A DNA stretch of 64,000 bases. It comes from Myxococcaceae bacterium (lineage in GTDB: Bacteria; Myxococcota; Myxococcia; Myxococcales; Myxococcaceae). Below the pieces are notes generated by a model that was not told the DNA's origin, searched no databases, and was given only the letters and a program-made list of their open reading frames with translations. The stretch is from positions 1-64,000 of the forward strand of contig JAIBBR010000006.1 of NCBI GenBank assembly GCA_019694575.1, read 5' to 3'. Positions 46,618 through 55,016 of the stretch are shown in pieces; positions within the stretch are counted from its first letter, which is position 1; each line of letters begins with the position of its first letter. The position numbers and the translations under genes are program-made.

Positions 46618-47814
46618 TCAGCGTCGGCCGTGAAAGATGATTCCACCGACGATGCCGCCGATTGAATTTTTCTTTTGCCCGACTGCGAAGAACTCGTCTT
46701 GGTTGGCAAACCAGATGTCGTACCAGTCGACGCGATTTTCCCATGAGCTTTCAACGCTCCAGGTACCGCGGTAGCGGCGCAATATTTGCGAGTTTACATC
46801 TGAAAAACCGACCGCGAAGACTTCGTCAGGGTGCGCATAACCGAGGGCGTAGGCTTCACCGGGAATGTCAGACGTAAAAACGCGGCTGGCGGCGCCACTG
46901 GGCAGGCGCTCCACCGCCGACCAACTGCTCGTCAAGAGCAGGGTGTTGCCGACGGGAGCCAGCGCGCGAAACCAGGCCGAAGTCGAGTAAGGCCAATTGT
47001 CGGTTTGCAAAGGGTCGACGCGCGTACCGCCGTCAGAAAAGACCATGCCCACTTCGCCCTCACCGGCGACGAAGACCGTGCCATCAGCCGTCACCGCGCA
47101 CCCGAAAATTTGGGGCATCGAAGGCAAACCTGCATACCGGCGCCATTGGCCACGGGGGCCTGAGCGCCACAGCACGGCATCAATGCTGCTATTTTCTTCA
47201 CCCAGCGCAAATGCTTCGTTCTCGCTGGCGCAGGCATACCGAAACAACGTCTGTGGTGCGTAGTCAGTTTCGTAAGCGCCACCGTCGGTGCAGTGGCCGC
47301 GGCAGTATTGAAGCTGGAACTCAGAAACAATCGCCACCGCGCCGCTGCCCGGCAGCGCTTTGACCGCCACGATGGCCGAAGAAGGCGTCGACAAAATGGG
47401 CGCCCACTCTTCTTGGGCATTGCCGTCGTAGTGAAGCAGCACATTCACGCTAGAGCGTGTCACCGTCGTCAGGGCGTACACATCGTCGCGGGCAAAACCC
47501 GACACTGAAGCCACCCGGCGGTAGTTCGAGTCGAGCAACATGACCGACCCACCAAAAGGGCCTCCGTCGCTCATATAGCCGGCGTCGAAGCGGCCGGCGT
47601 CGGTGCCGGCATCGGGCAGAACACGGGTGTCACCGGCATCGCCTCCGTCGAGCAGGCTGGCGTCTGGCCCAGCGTCAGCGCCTGCGTCATTGCCAAGAAT
47701 TTCGCCCGCGTCGAAACGGCTGTCAGGCAGCGAGCCCAGCAAGTTGCCACAAGCCGTCACCAGCAGCGCTCCGGCCACGAAAGACGTCAACAATGCAAGA
47801 CGAAAACGCTGCAC
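46618..47814 (-). CDS. lipoprotein with DAG stalk and propeller-like domain
   Basis: 398 residues. The signal ends at LLVTAC (lipoprotein). A long Asp/Ala/Gly-rich stalk (about 35-85) leads to a beta-rich domain (about 90-398). The domain has repeated hydrophobic strands such as VYALTTV, VAVKAL and EAYALGYA, and Gly-Phe turns, suggesting a propeller. No catalytic motif was found. It is convergent with the acyltransferase gene across 11 bases. It is probably exposed on the cell surface. Confidence 0.7.
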   Translation of the reverse strand: MQRFRLALLTSFVAGALLVTACGNLLGSLPDSRFDAGEILGNDAGADAGPDASLLDGGDAGDTRVLPDAGTDAGRFDAGYMSDGGPFGGSVMLLDSNYRRVASVSGFARDDVYALTTVTRSSVNVLLHYDGNAQEEWAPILSTPSSAIVAVKALPGSGAVAIVSEFQLQYCRGHCTDGGAYETDYAPQTLFRYACASENEAFALGEENSSIDAVLWRSGPRGQWRRYAGLPSMPQIFGCAVTADGTVFVAGEGEVGMVFSDGGTRVDPLQTDNWPYSTSAWFRALAPVGNTLLLTSSWSAVERLPSGAASRVFTSDIPGEAYALGYAHPDEVFAVGFSDVNSQILRRYRGTWSVESSWENRVDWYDIWFANQDEFFAVGQKKNSIGGIVGGIIFHGRR

Positions 47815-47891
47815 GCGAAGGCTTCAATAGCACCAGTCGGGTTGAACATTCAGGGCAGGCCACGGCGGGCCAGGCGCAACCTTTAAGAGCG

Positions 47892-47926
47892 CTCAACCGG
47901 CCGGGAAACCTTCGTGAAAACAAAGT
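47892..47926. repeat. 35-bp upstream repeat, copy 1
   Basis: It shares CTCAACCGGCC and TCGTGAAAACAAAGT with 49024-49057, in the same orientation, with only a few differences in between. It lies about 100 bases before the start of the small outer-membrane protein gene. CCGGCCGG is self-complementary. The function, promoter element or mobile repeat, is unknown. Confidence 0.55.
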
Positions 47927-48028
47927 AGTGCTCACTGCCCTCACGCTGTCGCGCGGCTCGCGCTCGCGGCGTGAACGGTTACTGTTTTTTCTGCAACGGC
48001 GGCGGCGAGCCTGCGTCGTCTCGTGTAA

Positions 48029-48619
48029 ATGATGATTTCATGCATGCTGGCGCTCGCGATTTTGGGCACAGAGCCAACCGATGATGTCTCACCATCGACT
48101 CCCGTCGCAGAGGCTCCGACACACGCCGCTCTGTCTTCACCGCTGAGTCTGCACAAGGGGCAGGTTGCAGCCTTCGTCACCGTGGTGGGCCGCCCTTCAC
48201 CTGTCGACTTGCTCTCTCCCGATGGCGCGACCGCAGTGAACTCGGCCTACCTCGATATGGGGTTTGCGCTGAGCGACACCGTGGTGGTTCGCGTGCTCTT
48301 CGGCGGAACGTTGTTGGCATCGCAGTCGATGGCGTTGTGGGGCTTTAACGTTGGCGTGGGCGGAGACTTCTACTTCCGCCAACCGACGGACCGCGTTCGG
48401 CCCTTGGTGGGCGCGCTGGTGCGTGCTGAAAAATACGCTTCAGCCGAAGCTCAAGACTTCGCGCTCAATGTCGGTGGCCGAGTGGGCGCGGCAGTGTTTC
48501 CTTGGTCTTTCCTCGCGGTGCGGGTGACGGGTGGCATTGATGTGCCGATGCAGTTGCGCCATGGTGTCTTCGGTTTACAAGTGGTGCCCTTCGAATTGGG
48601 CATCGGGGTGTTCTTCTGA
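48029..48619 (+). CDS. small outer-membrane beta-barrel-like protein
   Basis: 196 residues. A signal-like N-terminus (to about 18) precedes a Pro/Ala/Thr-rich segment and a region of alternating strands with many Gly and aromatic residues (about 45-196), ending in a terminal Phe-Phe (IGVFF). That ending is usual for outer-membrane barrels. The stop overlaps the next start (TGATG), so it pairs with the small lipoprotein gene. Function unknown. Confidence 0.65.
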   Translation: MMISCMLALAILGTEPTDDVSPSTPVAEAPTHAALSSPLSLHKGQVAAFVTVVGRPSPVDLLSPDGATAVNSAYLDMGFALSDTVVVRVLFGGTLLASQSMALWGFNVGVGGDFYFRQPTDRVRPLVGALVRAEKYASAEAQDFALNVGGRVGAAVFPWSFLAVRVTGGIDVPMQLRHGVFGLQVVPFELGIGVFF

Positions 48620-48936
48620 TGCGGCGCGCCTGGTTCTCTCTCGCGGCGGTGCTGGCTTGTGCCTGCGGTTCCGAGGGCGACACGTTGGTCGCCAGTTACA
48701 ATGCGCGGTACGAAGCCGCCAACGGGTCAGGCTCGCCGGTCACTCCCACCGAACGCCCCCGCAACGCCGTCTGCGCTCGCGCCGCCGCGTGCGCCAAGCG
48801 AAGCGCAAGCAACTCAGCGCAAGTAGAGAGCGCGATTGGGGCTTGCGAAAGCGGCGCCGAAATCGACCAGTGCTGCCAATTCGTATTCAACGCCTACCGC
48901 AAGGTCGCCGAAGCGCAGCAGATGTCGTGTGATTAA
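48619..48936 (+). CDS. small Cys-rich lipoprotein
   Basis: 105 residues. The signal ends at LACAC with the lipid-modified Cys near 14-16, so it is a lipoprotein. Seven further Cys are spaced as in compact disulfide-bonded envelope proteins (C-x5-C, CC). Helical Ala/Ser-rich segments dominate. It overlaps the barrel-like gene by one base. A similar-sized Cys-rich lipoprotein is found at 57894-58217, but clear sequence similarity was not seen. Confidence 0.65.
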   Translation: MRRAWFSLAAVLACACGSEGDTLVASYNARYEAANGSGSPVTPTERPRNAVCARAAACAKRSASNSAQVESAIGACESGAEIDQCCQFVFNAYRKVAEAQQMSCD

Positions 48937-49023
48937 AAAAGAAACTGGTGATTCTTCTTGAAGGCCCTTCGTGGTGGACCGCATTTGCCCACCCGGTTAC
49001 GGCTGCGCCGCTGGCCGGCAACC

Positions 49024-49057
49024 CTCAACCGGCCGAGAACCCTCGTGAAAACAAAGT
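49024..49057. repeat. 34-bp upstream repeat, copy 2
   Basis: This is the second copy of the element at 47892-47926, with the CTCAACCGGCC and TCGTGAAAACAAAGT cores. It lies about 85 bases before the start of the small acidic protein gene at 49141. In both cases it precedes a short gene, so a promoter or RNA-leader role is possible. Confidence 0.55.
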
Positions 49058-49140
49058 GGCACCTTGCGCTACATACTGACCTGAAAGTGGGAGTAAACAA
49101 ACCGCTAGCCTTGTCAAAAGTGCAAAGAGGACCCTTGGGA

Positions 49141-49488
49141 ATGGCCAGTCTGCTGACGGTGCGGCCGCCAGCACAACCTGCTCTTGCAGAGCGACGCACC
49201 CCTGTACCCGCGAAGCCTATGCCTGTTGAGCTCATCTACTTTCCGCCCAATCGGGTGAAGCAGCAGGCACGGCGCGCGCTCTTTCAAGCCCAGGCAGCGC
49301 TGTTGCGGCACGTCGAGTCTGAGATGGAAGCGCTCATTTTGCCCGAGGCGATGGAGGAGCTTTCTAAAGCGCTCCAAGACTTAGACCCCGACGCCATCGA
49401 CGAGTCGCTGGCCAAACTAGACGCCGGGCTCGAGCCTGAAGAAGGCGAAGTAGAAATCGAGATTGTGGAAGACGTTTTTTTGAAGTGA
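49141..49488 (+). CDS. small acidic helical protein, unknown function
   Basis: 115 residues. ATG 49141 has GAGGA about ten bases upstream and starts where coding-like composition begins. The N-terminal 30 residues are Pro/Arg-rich; the middle (about 35-70) forms a predicted helix with QARRALFQAQ; the C-terminus is very acidic (EEGEVEIEIVEDVF). No signal peptide or membrane segment. No family recognised. The opposite strand holds a LysR remnant 11 bases away. Confidence 0.55.
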   Translation: MASLLTVRPPAQPALAERRTPVPAKPMPVELIYFPPNRVKQQARRALFQAQAALLRHVESEMEALILPEAMEELSKALQDLDPDAIDESLAKLDAGLEPEEGEVEIEIVEDVFLK

Positions 49489-49499
49489 GCGCTGCCCCG

Positions 49500-49885
49500 T
49501 TATTTTCCGCTGAGCAGCGCGGCGTCTTCACGCAGCGTACGAATGAGAAAATCGAGCAGCACTCTGATGCGCGGCGTGTTTCGCAAGTCGCGGTGCACGG
49601 TGAGCCAGACGGGCTCTACCGGCGCGTCAGGCATGGGTATTCGCACCAGCGACGGCTCAGCGTCGCCGAGGTAGCGAGGCAACACGGCGATGCCCGCCGA
49701 AGCCCGCGCAGCGCCCGCCAACGCCAATGAAATGGTGCTCACGAAGCTGGGCCGAATCGCCGGGTTCAATTGCTTTACCCAGGCCGTCTCAACCACGTTG
49801 GGCCCGGGTGGGCAGAGCAGAAAGGGGTGGCTGCTCAACGTGCTGGCTGATTTTACCGGCCGACGCGCAAGGTGTTGCCAGCGTT
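49500..49885 (-). pseudogene. LysR-type regulator remnant (substrate-binding domain only)
   Basis: About 128 codons that resemble the last third of a LysR regulator's effector domain: HPFLLCPPGPNVVETAW, AGIAVLPRYLGDAEPSLVRIP and WLTVHRDLRNTPRIRVLLDF. The DNA-binding N-terminal half is absent, and no start codon suits the remaining part. It is bounded by the membrane-protein gene at 49909. The fragment is probably left after a deletion or rearrangement. Confidence 0.75.
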
Positions 49886-49908
49886 TCACTTGAATACGCG
49901 CCGGTGCA

Positions 49909-50937
49909 TTAGGCGGCGGGCAGGCCGCCTCGCGGGTGCGGAGCGGCGACACTGCCTGCATCGCGCGGTTGCTCGCCTGCCCACGCGCGCTGTCGTTTCG
50001 AGACACCCGTGATGGCGCCGAAAATCGCCGAAATCATGCCCAAGAACAGCGCCCCGAAGACACCCCAGAACGCTTTGCCCGTCACGTCAGCCGCTTTGAG
50101 TGTGCCCTGCTGAATCGTCTGCTTCGCGCTGTCCATCTGGGTATTCATTTTCGTCATTGCGGCGTTGAACTGGCTCTCGACCCGCATCGCCACGTCTTCG
50201 GCGTCGGCTGGTGACAGCGCCGTGCTCTGGGCCACGTTCGAAATGAGCAACTGCCGGTCGATACGCCCTTGCCGCAGGCTTTCTTGAATCACACTTTGGG
50301 TCGCTGCTCGCAATTGCTCGGCAGTAATGACTGGTTTGCCTTCTTCGCGCAGGCGTTGGTTGAGCGGCGCCAACGCGTCGTCTGCGTCGAGGCCGAAAGT
50401 GCGCGCCAACTCACCCAAGCCGCCTGATTCGCGGGCCGCGCCTGACACCACTTGCGAGCCCGCTTCGACGGCCGTCTTACCCACCGACGCCACCCCGCTC
50501 ACCAGTGTTCCCACCACGTAACTGAGCAACCATGCCCCAACGAGGGTCGTTAAGCCCCACATGATGAGCCCGTGCAGCGCGCCACCCAAACGCGTCATCA
50601 TGCCCGCGCCTCGGCTGGCCACCATGCCTCCCAAAAAGAGCGCGATGAGCGGCGAGAGCAGGCTCCAGATGCCGGTGAAAATGCCTGACGACTTCACGCT
50701 GCCAGGGTCGTTCGGGTTAACGGTCGAAAGGCCCAGCGCCAGACCGAACGTGTAGAGCATGGCCCAAAGGCCGAGCGCCGCCACCGCGCCTCCGAAAATG
50801 GCCGGCCAGCTCAGACGAAGCGGAGGGCCAAAAACAGCGCTCCCACTGCTGAACAGCTCGCGTTCACTCAAGTGTGCGCCTTCGAGCTCTGCATCAACCG
50901 CCGCTTGTTCTCTGCTTTGGAGGTTTTCGTTCGCCAT
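49909..50937 (-). CDS. membrane protein, unknown function
   Basis: 342 residues from ATG 50937 (AAGGAG six bases upstream). The N-terminal 45 residues are polar and acidic. Hydrophobic segments are at about 46-66, 85-105, 115-150 and 285-310, so it has about four to five membrane passes. A charged helical region (about 165-285) with many Gln/Ala could be an extramembrane coiled segment. The C-terminus is Pro/Gly/Ala-rich. I could not assign a family; a stress-related membrane protein is possible. It is co-directional with the kinase gene upstream, 110 bases away. Confidence 0.65.
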   Translation of the reverse strand: MANENLQSREQAAVDAELEGAHLSERELFSSGSAVFGPPLRLSWPAIFGGAVAALGLWAMLYTFGLALGLSTVNPNDPGSVKSSGIFTGIWSLLSPLIALFLGGMVASRGAGMMTRLGGALHGLIMWGLTTLVGAWLLSYVVGTLVSGVASVGKTAVEAGSQVVSGAARESGGLGELARTFGLDADDALAPLNQRLREEGKPVITAEQLRAATQSVIQESLRQGRIDRQLLISNVAQSTALSPADAEDVAMRVESQFNAAMTKMNTQMDSAKQTIQQGTLKAADVTGKAFWGVFGALFLGMISAIFGAITGVSKRQRAWAGEQPRDAGSVAAPHPRGGLPAA

Positions 50938-51047
50938 GGTGTTCTCCTTGGCGAGGGTGCGCAGCAAGCGCTGTGCCTTGGGCAAAGCCGGGTGTGCGCG
51001 CCGATGTGTCACGCGGCAATTCGTCGCTACGGTAAAAATTTGCTGCT

Positions 51048-52190
51048 TTATTTCTTCGGCTTCGACGGCGCCCAGTCGATGGCCTTCACCTTCATTTCAA
51101 CCTCAGGCGAGGGGAGTTGAAACACCTTGCTGCTCTTCTTTTTAGAATTCGGCATGGGCATCAATTGCGTCTCAACCACGGGAGCCAACGCCGAGGGAAC
51201 GAACGGCGGAGCCTCACCCATCACGCGTGGAGTCGCTGGAGAAGACACCAGCTCGACAGCGCTCGTGATTGCGAGCACTGCCGCCACGAAAAGAGGGAGC
51301 AGCCGAGAGCGGCGTGGCTCAAGCAGCTTCAGCGCGGCGTGGGCATCAGTCGGTCGGCGCTCGCAAGCCTCTTGCAACAGCGCTTGAACCAAACGCCGCA
51401 GCGACCGCGTTGTCGTCGACGGCAGCGAAGCTTGCCCCGGCACATCGCCCGCGAGCGCTTCGTGAAGCACCACGCCCAAACTGTAGAGGTCTGCCTGAGC
51501 GCTCGTCTTGCCCGCTCGCTGCTCAGGCGACATGTACTTCAGCGAACCCAACAGCATCGATGACGTCGTCAACGTGGTGCTGCCATCGAGGTGGGCAATG
51601 CCAAAGTCACACAACTTCGCGCCTTGGCTCGACAGCAAAATATTGGCGGGCTTGAGGTCTCGGTGAACCATGCCCGCCCGGTGCACCGCGGCGAGCGCCG
51701 ACAACAGCCGCTTCGCCAGCGCTTCGACTTCGTCATTCTGCAGCGGGCCCCTCTCGAGCCGGCGTTTCAAGTCACTGCCTTCGACGCGCTCCATCGCGTA
51801 CCAACACACGCCGCCAGCTTCGCCCTCGTCGACAATGCGCACCACCGCGGGGTGCACCAGCTGACGCAACGCCTGCGCTTCACGCCGAAAACGTTGTCGC
51901 AAGGCAGGCTCGGCGGCGAGAAACGACGACAGCGTCTTCAGGGCCACGGCTCCATTCGGCCCCTGGGCTTCGTACACCGTGCCCATGCCTCCGTGCCCCA
52001 ACACTTTCAACACCCGGTATGCGCCGAGCTGCTCGCCGCTCAGCTCGAGCTCGGGCCACAGCCGCGCCTGCCCAGCAGCTGTCTCTACCCGCGTCAAGTC
52101 GACTTCGACCGCGCACTTCGAGCAAACACAAATTTTGCCGTACGCCGCCCGCGACAATGGCGTTCTGCAGGCGGGGCAGAGAAAATTCAT
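51048..52190 (-). CDS. Ser/Thr kinase with N-terminal zinc ribbon
   Basis: 380 residues. A zinc ribbon (CPAC...CSKC, Cys5-Cys8 and Cys22-Cys25 region) precedes the kinase domain (about 58-290). The glycine loop is GHGGMGTV, catalytic Lys is in VALKTL, the loop is HRDLKPAN and DFG is CDFGIAHL, all normal. One membrane segment (about 298-318) and a Pro/Lys-rich tail follow. It starts three bases after the stop of the FHA sigma-54 activator gene, so both are likely in one operon. A role in phosphorylating the activator's FHA partner is inferred. Confidence 0.9.
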   Translation of the reverse strand: MNFLCPACRTPLSRAAYGKICVCSKCAVEVDLTRVETAAGQARLWPELELSGEQLGAYRVLKVLGHGGMGTVYEAQGPNGAVALKTLSSFLAAEPALRQRFRREAQALRQLVHPAVVRIVDEGEAGGVCWYAMERVEGSDLKRRLERGPLQNDEVEALAKRLLSALAAVHRAGMVHRDLKPANILLSSQGAKLCDFGIAHLDGSTTLTTSSMLLGSLKYMSPEQRAGKTSAQADLYSLGVVLHEALAGDVPGQASLPSTTTRSLRRLVQALLQEACERRPTDAHAALKLLEPRRSRLLPLFVAAVLAITSAVELVSSPATPRVMGEAPPFVPSALAPVVETQLMPMPNSKKKSSKVFQLPSPEVEMKVKAIDWAPSKPKK

Positions 52191-52193
52191 CGG

Positions 52194-54005
52194 TCAGTCC
52201 GCAGGGGTGGCGAAGACGTCAATTCGGTGCTCCGCGATTTTGCGGTCTAACGTGGGGCGAGAAATGCCGAGCGCCGTGGCTGCCGCCACCTTGATGCCAC
52301 GGGCCTGCCGAAGCGCACGGCCAATGTGCTCGCGTTCGAGCGCGGCGATGCGTTCACCCAGCGTACCTTTCGAAGACACGAGGCCCACCGAGCCCTCAAA
52401 AGCGTCAGGCGGCAAATCAGCGACACTCACCGCCGCAGCGCTCCCTTTCAATACCAGCGCCCGCTCGAGCACATTGCGCAGCTGGCGCACATTTCCCGGC
52501 CACGCGACGCCTTCAAGCGTTGTGAATACCGCCGCATCGACAGGCGGTACGCTGATTTCCATGCGTTGACACAATTCGAGCAGCAGCGTTTCTACCAGTG
52601 GCCGAATGTCGGCCTGTCGCTCGCGCAAGGGAGGCAACGAAAGCGGCACCACGTTGAGCCGCCAATACAGGTCTTCTCGAAAAGCACCGCGCCCCATTTC
52701 GTCGCTCAGCGCTCGATGCGTTGCAGCGACCAGGCGAAAATCGACTGAGAGCGGCCGCGCACCGCCGACGCGGGTGATGATGCGCTCTTGTAGCGCGCGC
52801 AGCAGCTTGACTTGCAGCGACGGCTCGAGCTCGGCGATTTCATCGAGAAACAAGGTGCCGCCGTGCGCTTGCTCGAAGACGCCGCGGCGCAAGGTGACGG
52901 CGCCAGTGAAGGCACCCCGTTCGTGGCCAAAAAACTCTGACTCGGCAAGTGTCGCGCTCACCGCGCCGCAATTGAGCGCCACGAAAGGCCCCGCCGCGCG
53001 CGGGCTGTTGGCGTGAATCAACCGCGCCAGCTCTTCTTTTCCCGTGCCGGTTTCTCCGGTGATGAGCACGGTCGACGAGGTTCGCGCCGCCGCGAGCGCC
53101 TGGGCCACTGCCTGCTTCATCGCCATGCTCTCGGCCACCAGCCGCTTCGGTACCACGGGCCGGGGCGGCTTCACGGTCTGGGCCAATGCGCTGCCACACA
53201 AAAGCCCCACGGCGGCAAACCGCGCCGCTTCGTCGCCCGAAAACGGTTGTCGGCGCATCGCCACCAGCCAGCCCCACAGCTCGCCATGTTTTCGCAACGC
53301 GCAACACAACAACGCCGCTTCGCCCGAGCGCACTTGGGTGACGTGCTCGGCGGCCACCGCTTCGCGCTGCACTTCAGCCGTCATGCAAGCGTTGCGGGTG
53401 TGCGCCGCATGCTCGAGCAATGCTTTGGGCAGCGCGATGACTGCCGTTTCGGGGGCTGCGGCACATGGTTTGGCAAAGGCGTGCTGCTCGAGCACCACCA
53501 CCTGCGCCGCATTGAAGAGGGAGCGCGTGCACGCCGCGAGGGCGCGGGCGGCAGCATGGGGCGTGGCCGCACCATGCACTTTTTCGAGCGCATGAAGCAG
53601 CACCGTGTCGGCCGCCGCGGGGGGCAATTCTTCGATGCCGCGAGAATGAGACGAAGAGAGCAGCAGCGTGGCGTCGGTTTCAGCGCCGCGCAGCACTTCG
53701 AATGAGGGCGCGAAAATGAGCACGCTCTCGCCAACACCGAGTTGATCTTCAGCTTTCAACAGCACCGGCCCAGACAGTCGCTGACCGTTGACCCACGTGC
53801 CGTTGCGCGAGCCCAAGTCGACGACGTGGTAGCCGCCCGCCACCGGCTCGAGACGGCAATGCGCCCGAGACACCTTGTCGTCGACCAACTGCAACTCGGC
53901 TTGCGCGCCGCGGCCAATGGTGACGCTGCCTTGCAAAATTTTGCTCAAGCCCCGCTTGGGGCCAAACATCGCGAGCAGCGAAGCGCGTGAGGGCGCTGCG
54001 GCCAT
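52194..54005 (-). CDS. FHA-domain sigma-54-dependent transcriptional activator
   Basis: 603 residues from ATG 54005 (AGGAGA upstream). Order: FHA domain (about 20-95; [20 protein letters not shown], and SRNGTWVNG), a GAF-like region (about 115-280), AAA+ domain (about 295-525) and Fis-type helix-turn-helix (about 560-600, [15 protein letters not shown]). The AAA domain has GETGTGKEE (Walker A), GAFTGA (sigma-54 contact) and FLDEIAEL (Walker B). FHA binds phosphothreonine, so a kinase signal may control it. The coupled zinc-ribbon kinase is the obvious candidate. Confidence 0.94.
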   Translation of the reverse strand: MAAAPSRASLLAMFGPKRGLSKILQGSVTIGRGAQAELQLVDDKVSRAHCRLEPVAGGYHVVDLGSRNGTWVNGQRLSGPVLLKAEDQLGVGESVLIFAPSFEVLRGAETDATLLLSSSHSRGIEELPPAAADTVLLHALEKVHGAATPHAAARALAACTRSLFNAAQVVVLEQHAFAKPCAAAPETAVIALPKALLEHAAHTRNACMTAEVQREAVAAEHVTQVRSGEAALLCCALRKHGELWGWLVAMRRQPFSGDEAARFAAVGLLCGSALAQTVKPPRPVVPKRLVAESMAMKQAVAQALAAARTSSTVLITGETGTGKEELARLIHANSPRAAGPFVALNCGAVSATLAESEFFGHERGAFTGAVTLRRGVFEQAHGGTLFLDEIAELEPSLQVKLLRALQERIITRVGGARPLSVDFRLVAATHRALSDEMGRGAFREDLYWRLNVVPLSLPPLRERQADIRPLVETLLLELCQRMEISVPPVDAAVFTTLEGVAWPGNVRQLRNVLERALVLKGSAAAVSVADLPPDAFEGSVGLVSSKGTLGERIAALEREHIGRALRQARGIKVAAATALGISRPTLDRKIAEHRIDVFATPAD

Positions 54006-54045
54006 TTCAGTTCTCCTGAAAAGAGAGCAACGCCGCATTCGACAT

Positions 54046-54062
54046 CGTAAAGAAGCTTTACG
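54046..54062. promoter_or_regulatory. 17-bp palindrome between divergent genes
   Basis: CGTAAAG-AAG-CTTTACG is a perfect 7-bp inverted repeat in the region between the divergent activator (start 54005) and hydrolase-like gene (start 54154). It could be an operator for either. No standard promoter or sigma-54 site was identified. Confidence 0.4.
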
Positions 54063-54153
54063 TTCCCTCGGGCTGCCGCTTCGTTGAACGCCAGCAAATG
54101 TGGCCAGTTGCGGCACCGTGTCGATGGCCTTCGCCTTGGAAAGGCGAGCCGCC

Positions 54154-54837
54154 ATGGGACCTCTCGGTGGCGTGGTGTTGTTGTTGACGGCAGCGCATGT
54201 GCGAATCGCAGGCAGCAATGGGCCGATTCACGTGTGGTGGCCAGAGCGAGAAGCTGCTCCGACGCAAACAGTGGCGTACGTGCACGGTTATTTCGATGAC
54301 GTCGATGAAGCGTGGGCAGCGCATGGGCTGGCGAGCCAATTCGAGCGCAGCGGCGTCAACGCGGTGTTCATTTTGCCTGAAGCACCCACCGGGCCGAACA
54401 AGCCAGTCAACTACCCGCATGTGGAGCGCCTGCTCGATGAAGTCGACCACGGCTTGGGCTGGAAAGTGCCCAGAAAAGAGCTCCTCGCGCTCGGGCACAG
54501 CGGCGGCTACCGCACCTTGAAAGCGTGGACACGCTCGACCTTGCTCCGCCGCGTGGTGCTGCTCGACGCGTTTTATGGCGAGGCGGCGACGTGGGCGAAA
54601 TGGCTCGACGGCGATGCCCGCCACCGTCTGTTGATTGTCGCGGCCATCACCCGACGGCGGTCTGAGCCATGGGCCGTAAAGCGCGGGGCTGTTTCACTCA
54701 CCCTCGCGTCACTCGCTGAGGGTGGGTGGCCCGAAAAAAACATTGTGCATTTGCTCGTCAACGCAGGCCACATGGAAGTCATCACTGATGGCGAAGTGAT
54801 TCCCCTCGTGGTGCGAAGCGGGTTGCGGCAACACTAG
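54154..54837 (+). CDS. alpha/beta-hydrolase-like protein, exported
   Basis: 227 residues from ATG 54154, chosen because GAAAGG sits 9 bases upstream; ATG 54100 and 54124 are alternatives. The N-terminal 20 residues look like a signal peptide ([10 protein letters not shown]). The alpha/beta-hydrolase nucleophile elbow is GHSGG (near 125), with an oxyanion strand before it (YVHGYFDD near 45). An Asp (LLDAFYG) and a late His (NAGHMEVI) can complete the triad. The substrate is unknown. The stop codon TAG lies inside the 168-bp palindrome. Confidence 0.75.
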   Translation: MGPLGGVVLLLTAAHVRIAGSNGPIHVWWPEREAAPTQTVAYVHGYFDDVDEAWAAHGLASQFERSGVNAVFILPEAPTGPNKPVNYPHVERLLDEVDHGLGWKVPRKELLALGHSGGYRTLKAWTRSTLLRRVVLLDAFYGEAATWAKWLDGDARHRLLIVAAITRRRSEPWAVKRGAVSLTLASLAEGGWPEKNIVHLLVNAGHMEVITDGEVIPLVVRSGLRQH

Positions 54838-55001
54838 CCCGCATATGTCACCGGTCTCTCGTAGCGAGACTGACAGGCTGTCGGCAGATTCGTGGTGGCG
54901 CACAGCGAGGGCGCACTTGTCGGTGCGCTTCAGCGAGCACGCCGCGAAGGTGCCACAGACCGTCAGTCGCAGTAGTGAGACCGGTGACATATGCGGGCTA
55001 G
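54834..55001. repeat. 168-bp long palindrome with 25-bp perfect arms (MITE-like)
   Basis: The outer 25 bases (54834-54858) and the last 25 (54977-55001) are perfect reverse complements, beginning CTAGCCCGCATATGTCACC. Inside, imperfect complementarity continues almost to the middle, where GCGCAC pairs with GTGCGC, so the whole element can fold as one long hairpin. It lies between convergent genes, with the plus-strand stop TAG in the left arm. No transposase is present. It may be a MITE-like element, a bidirectional terminator, or a structured RNA locus. Confidence 0.8.
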
Positions 55002-55016
55002 GCTTCACCGGTTCAA

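Noticed and set aside
49055-49068. Sigma-54-like promoter (TGGCAC ... TTGC) near copy 2 of the 35-bp repeat
   Set aside because: The spacing is too short; TGGCAC and TTGC overlap almost directly instead of being separated by five bases.
48958-49140. Upstream start for the small acidic protein, adding 61 residues
   Set aside because: The added part runs through the repeated upstream element and has basic, non-conserved composition; ATG 49141 has a better ribosome-binding position.
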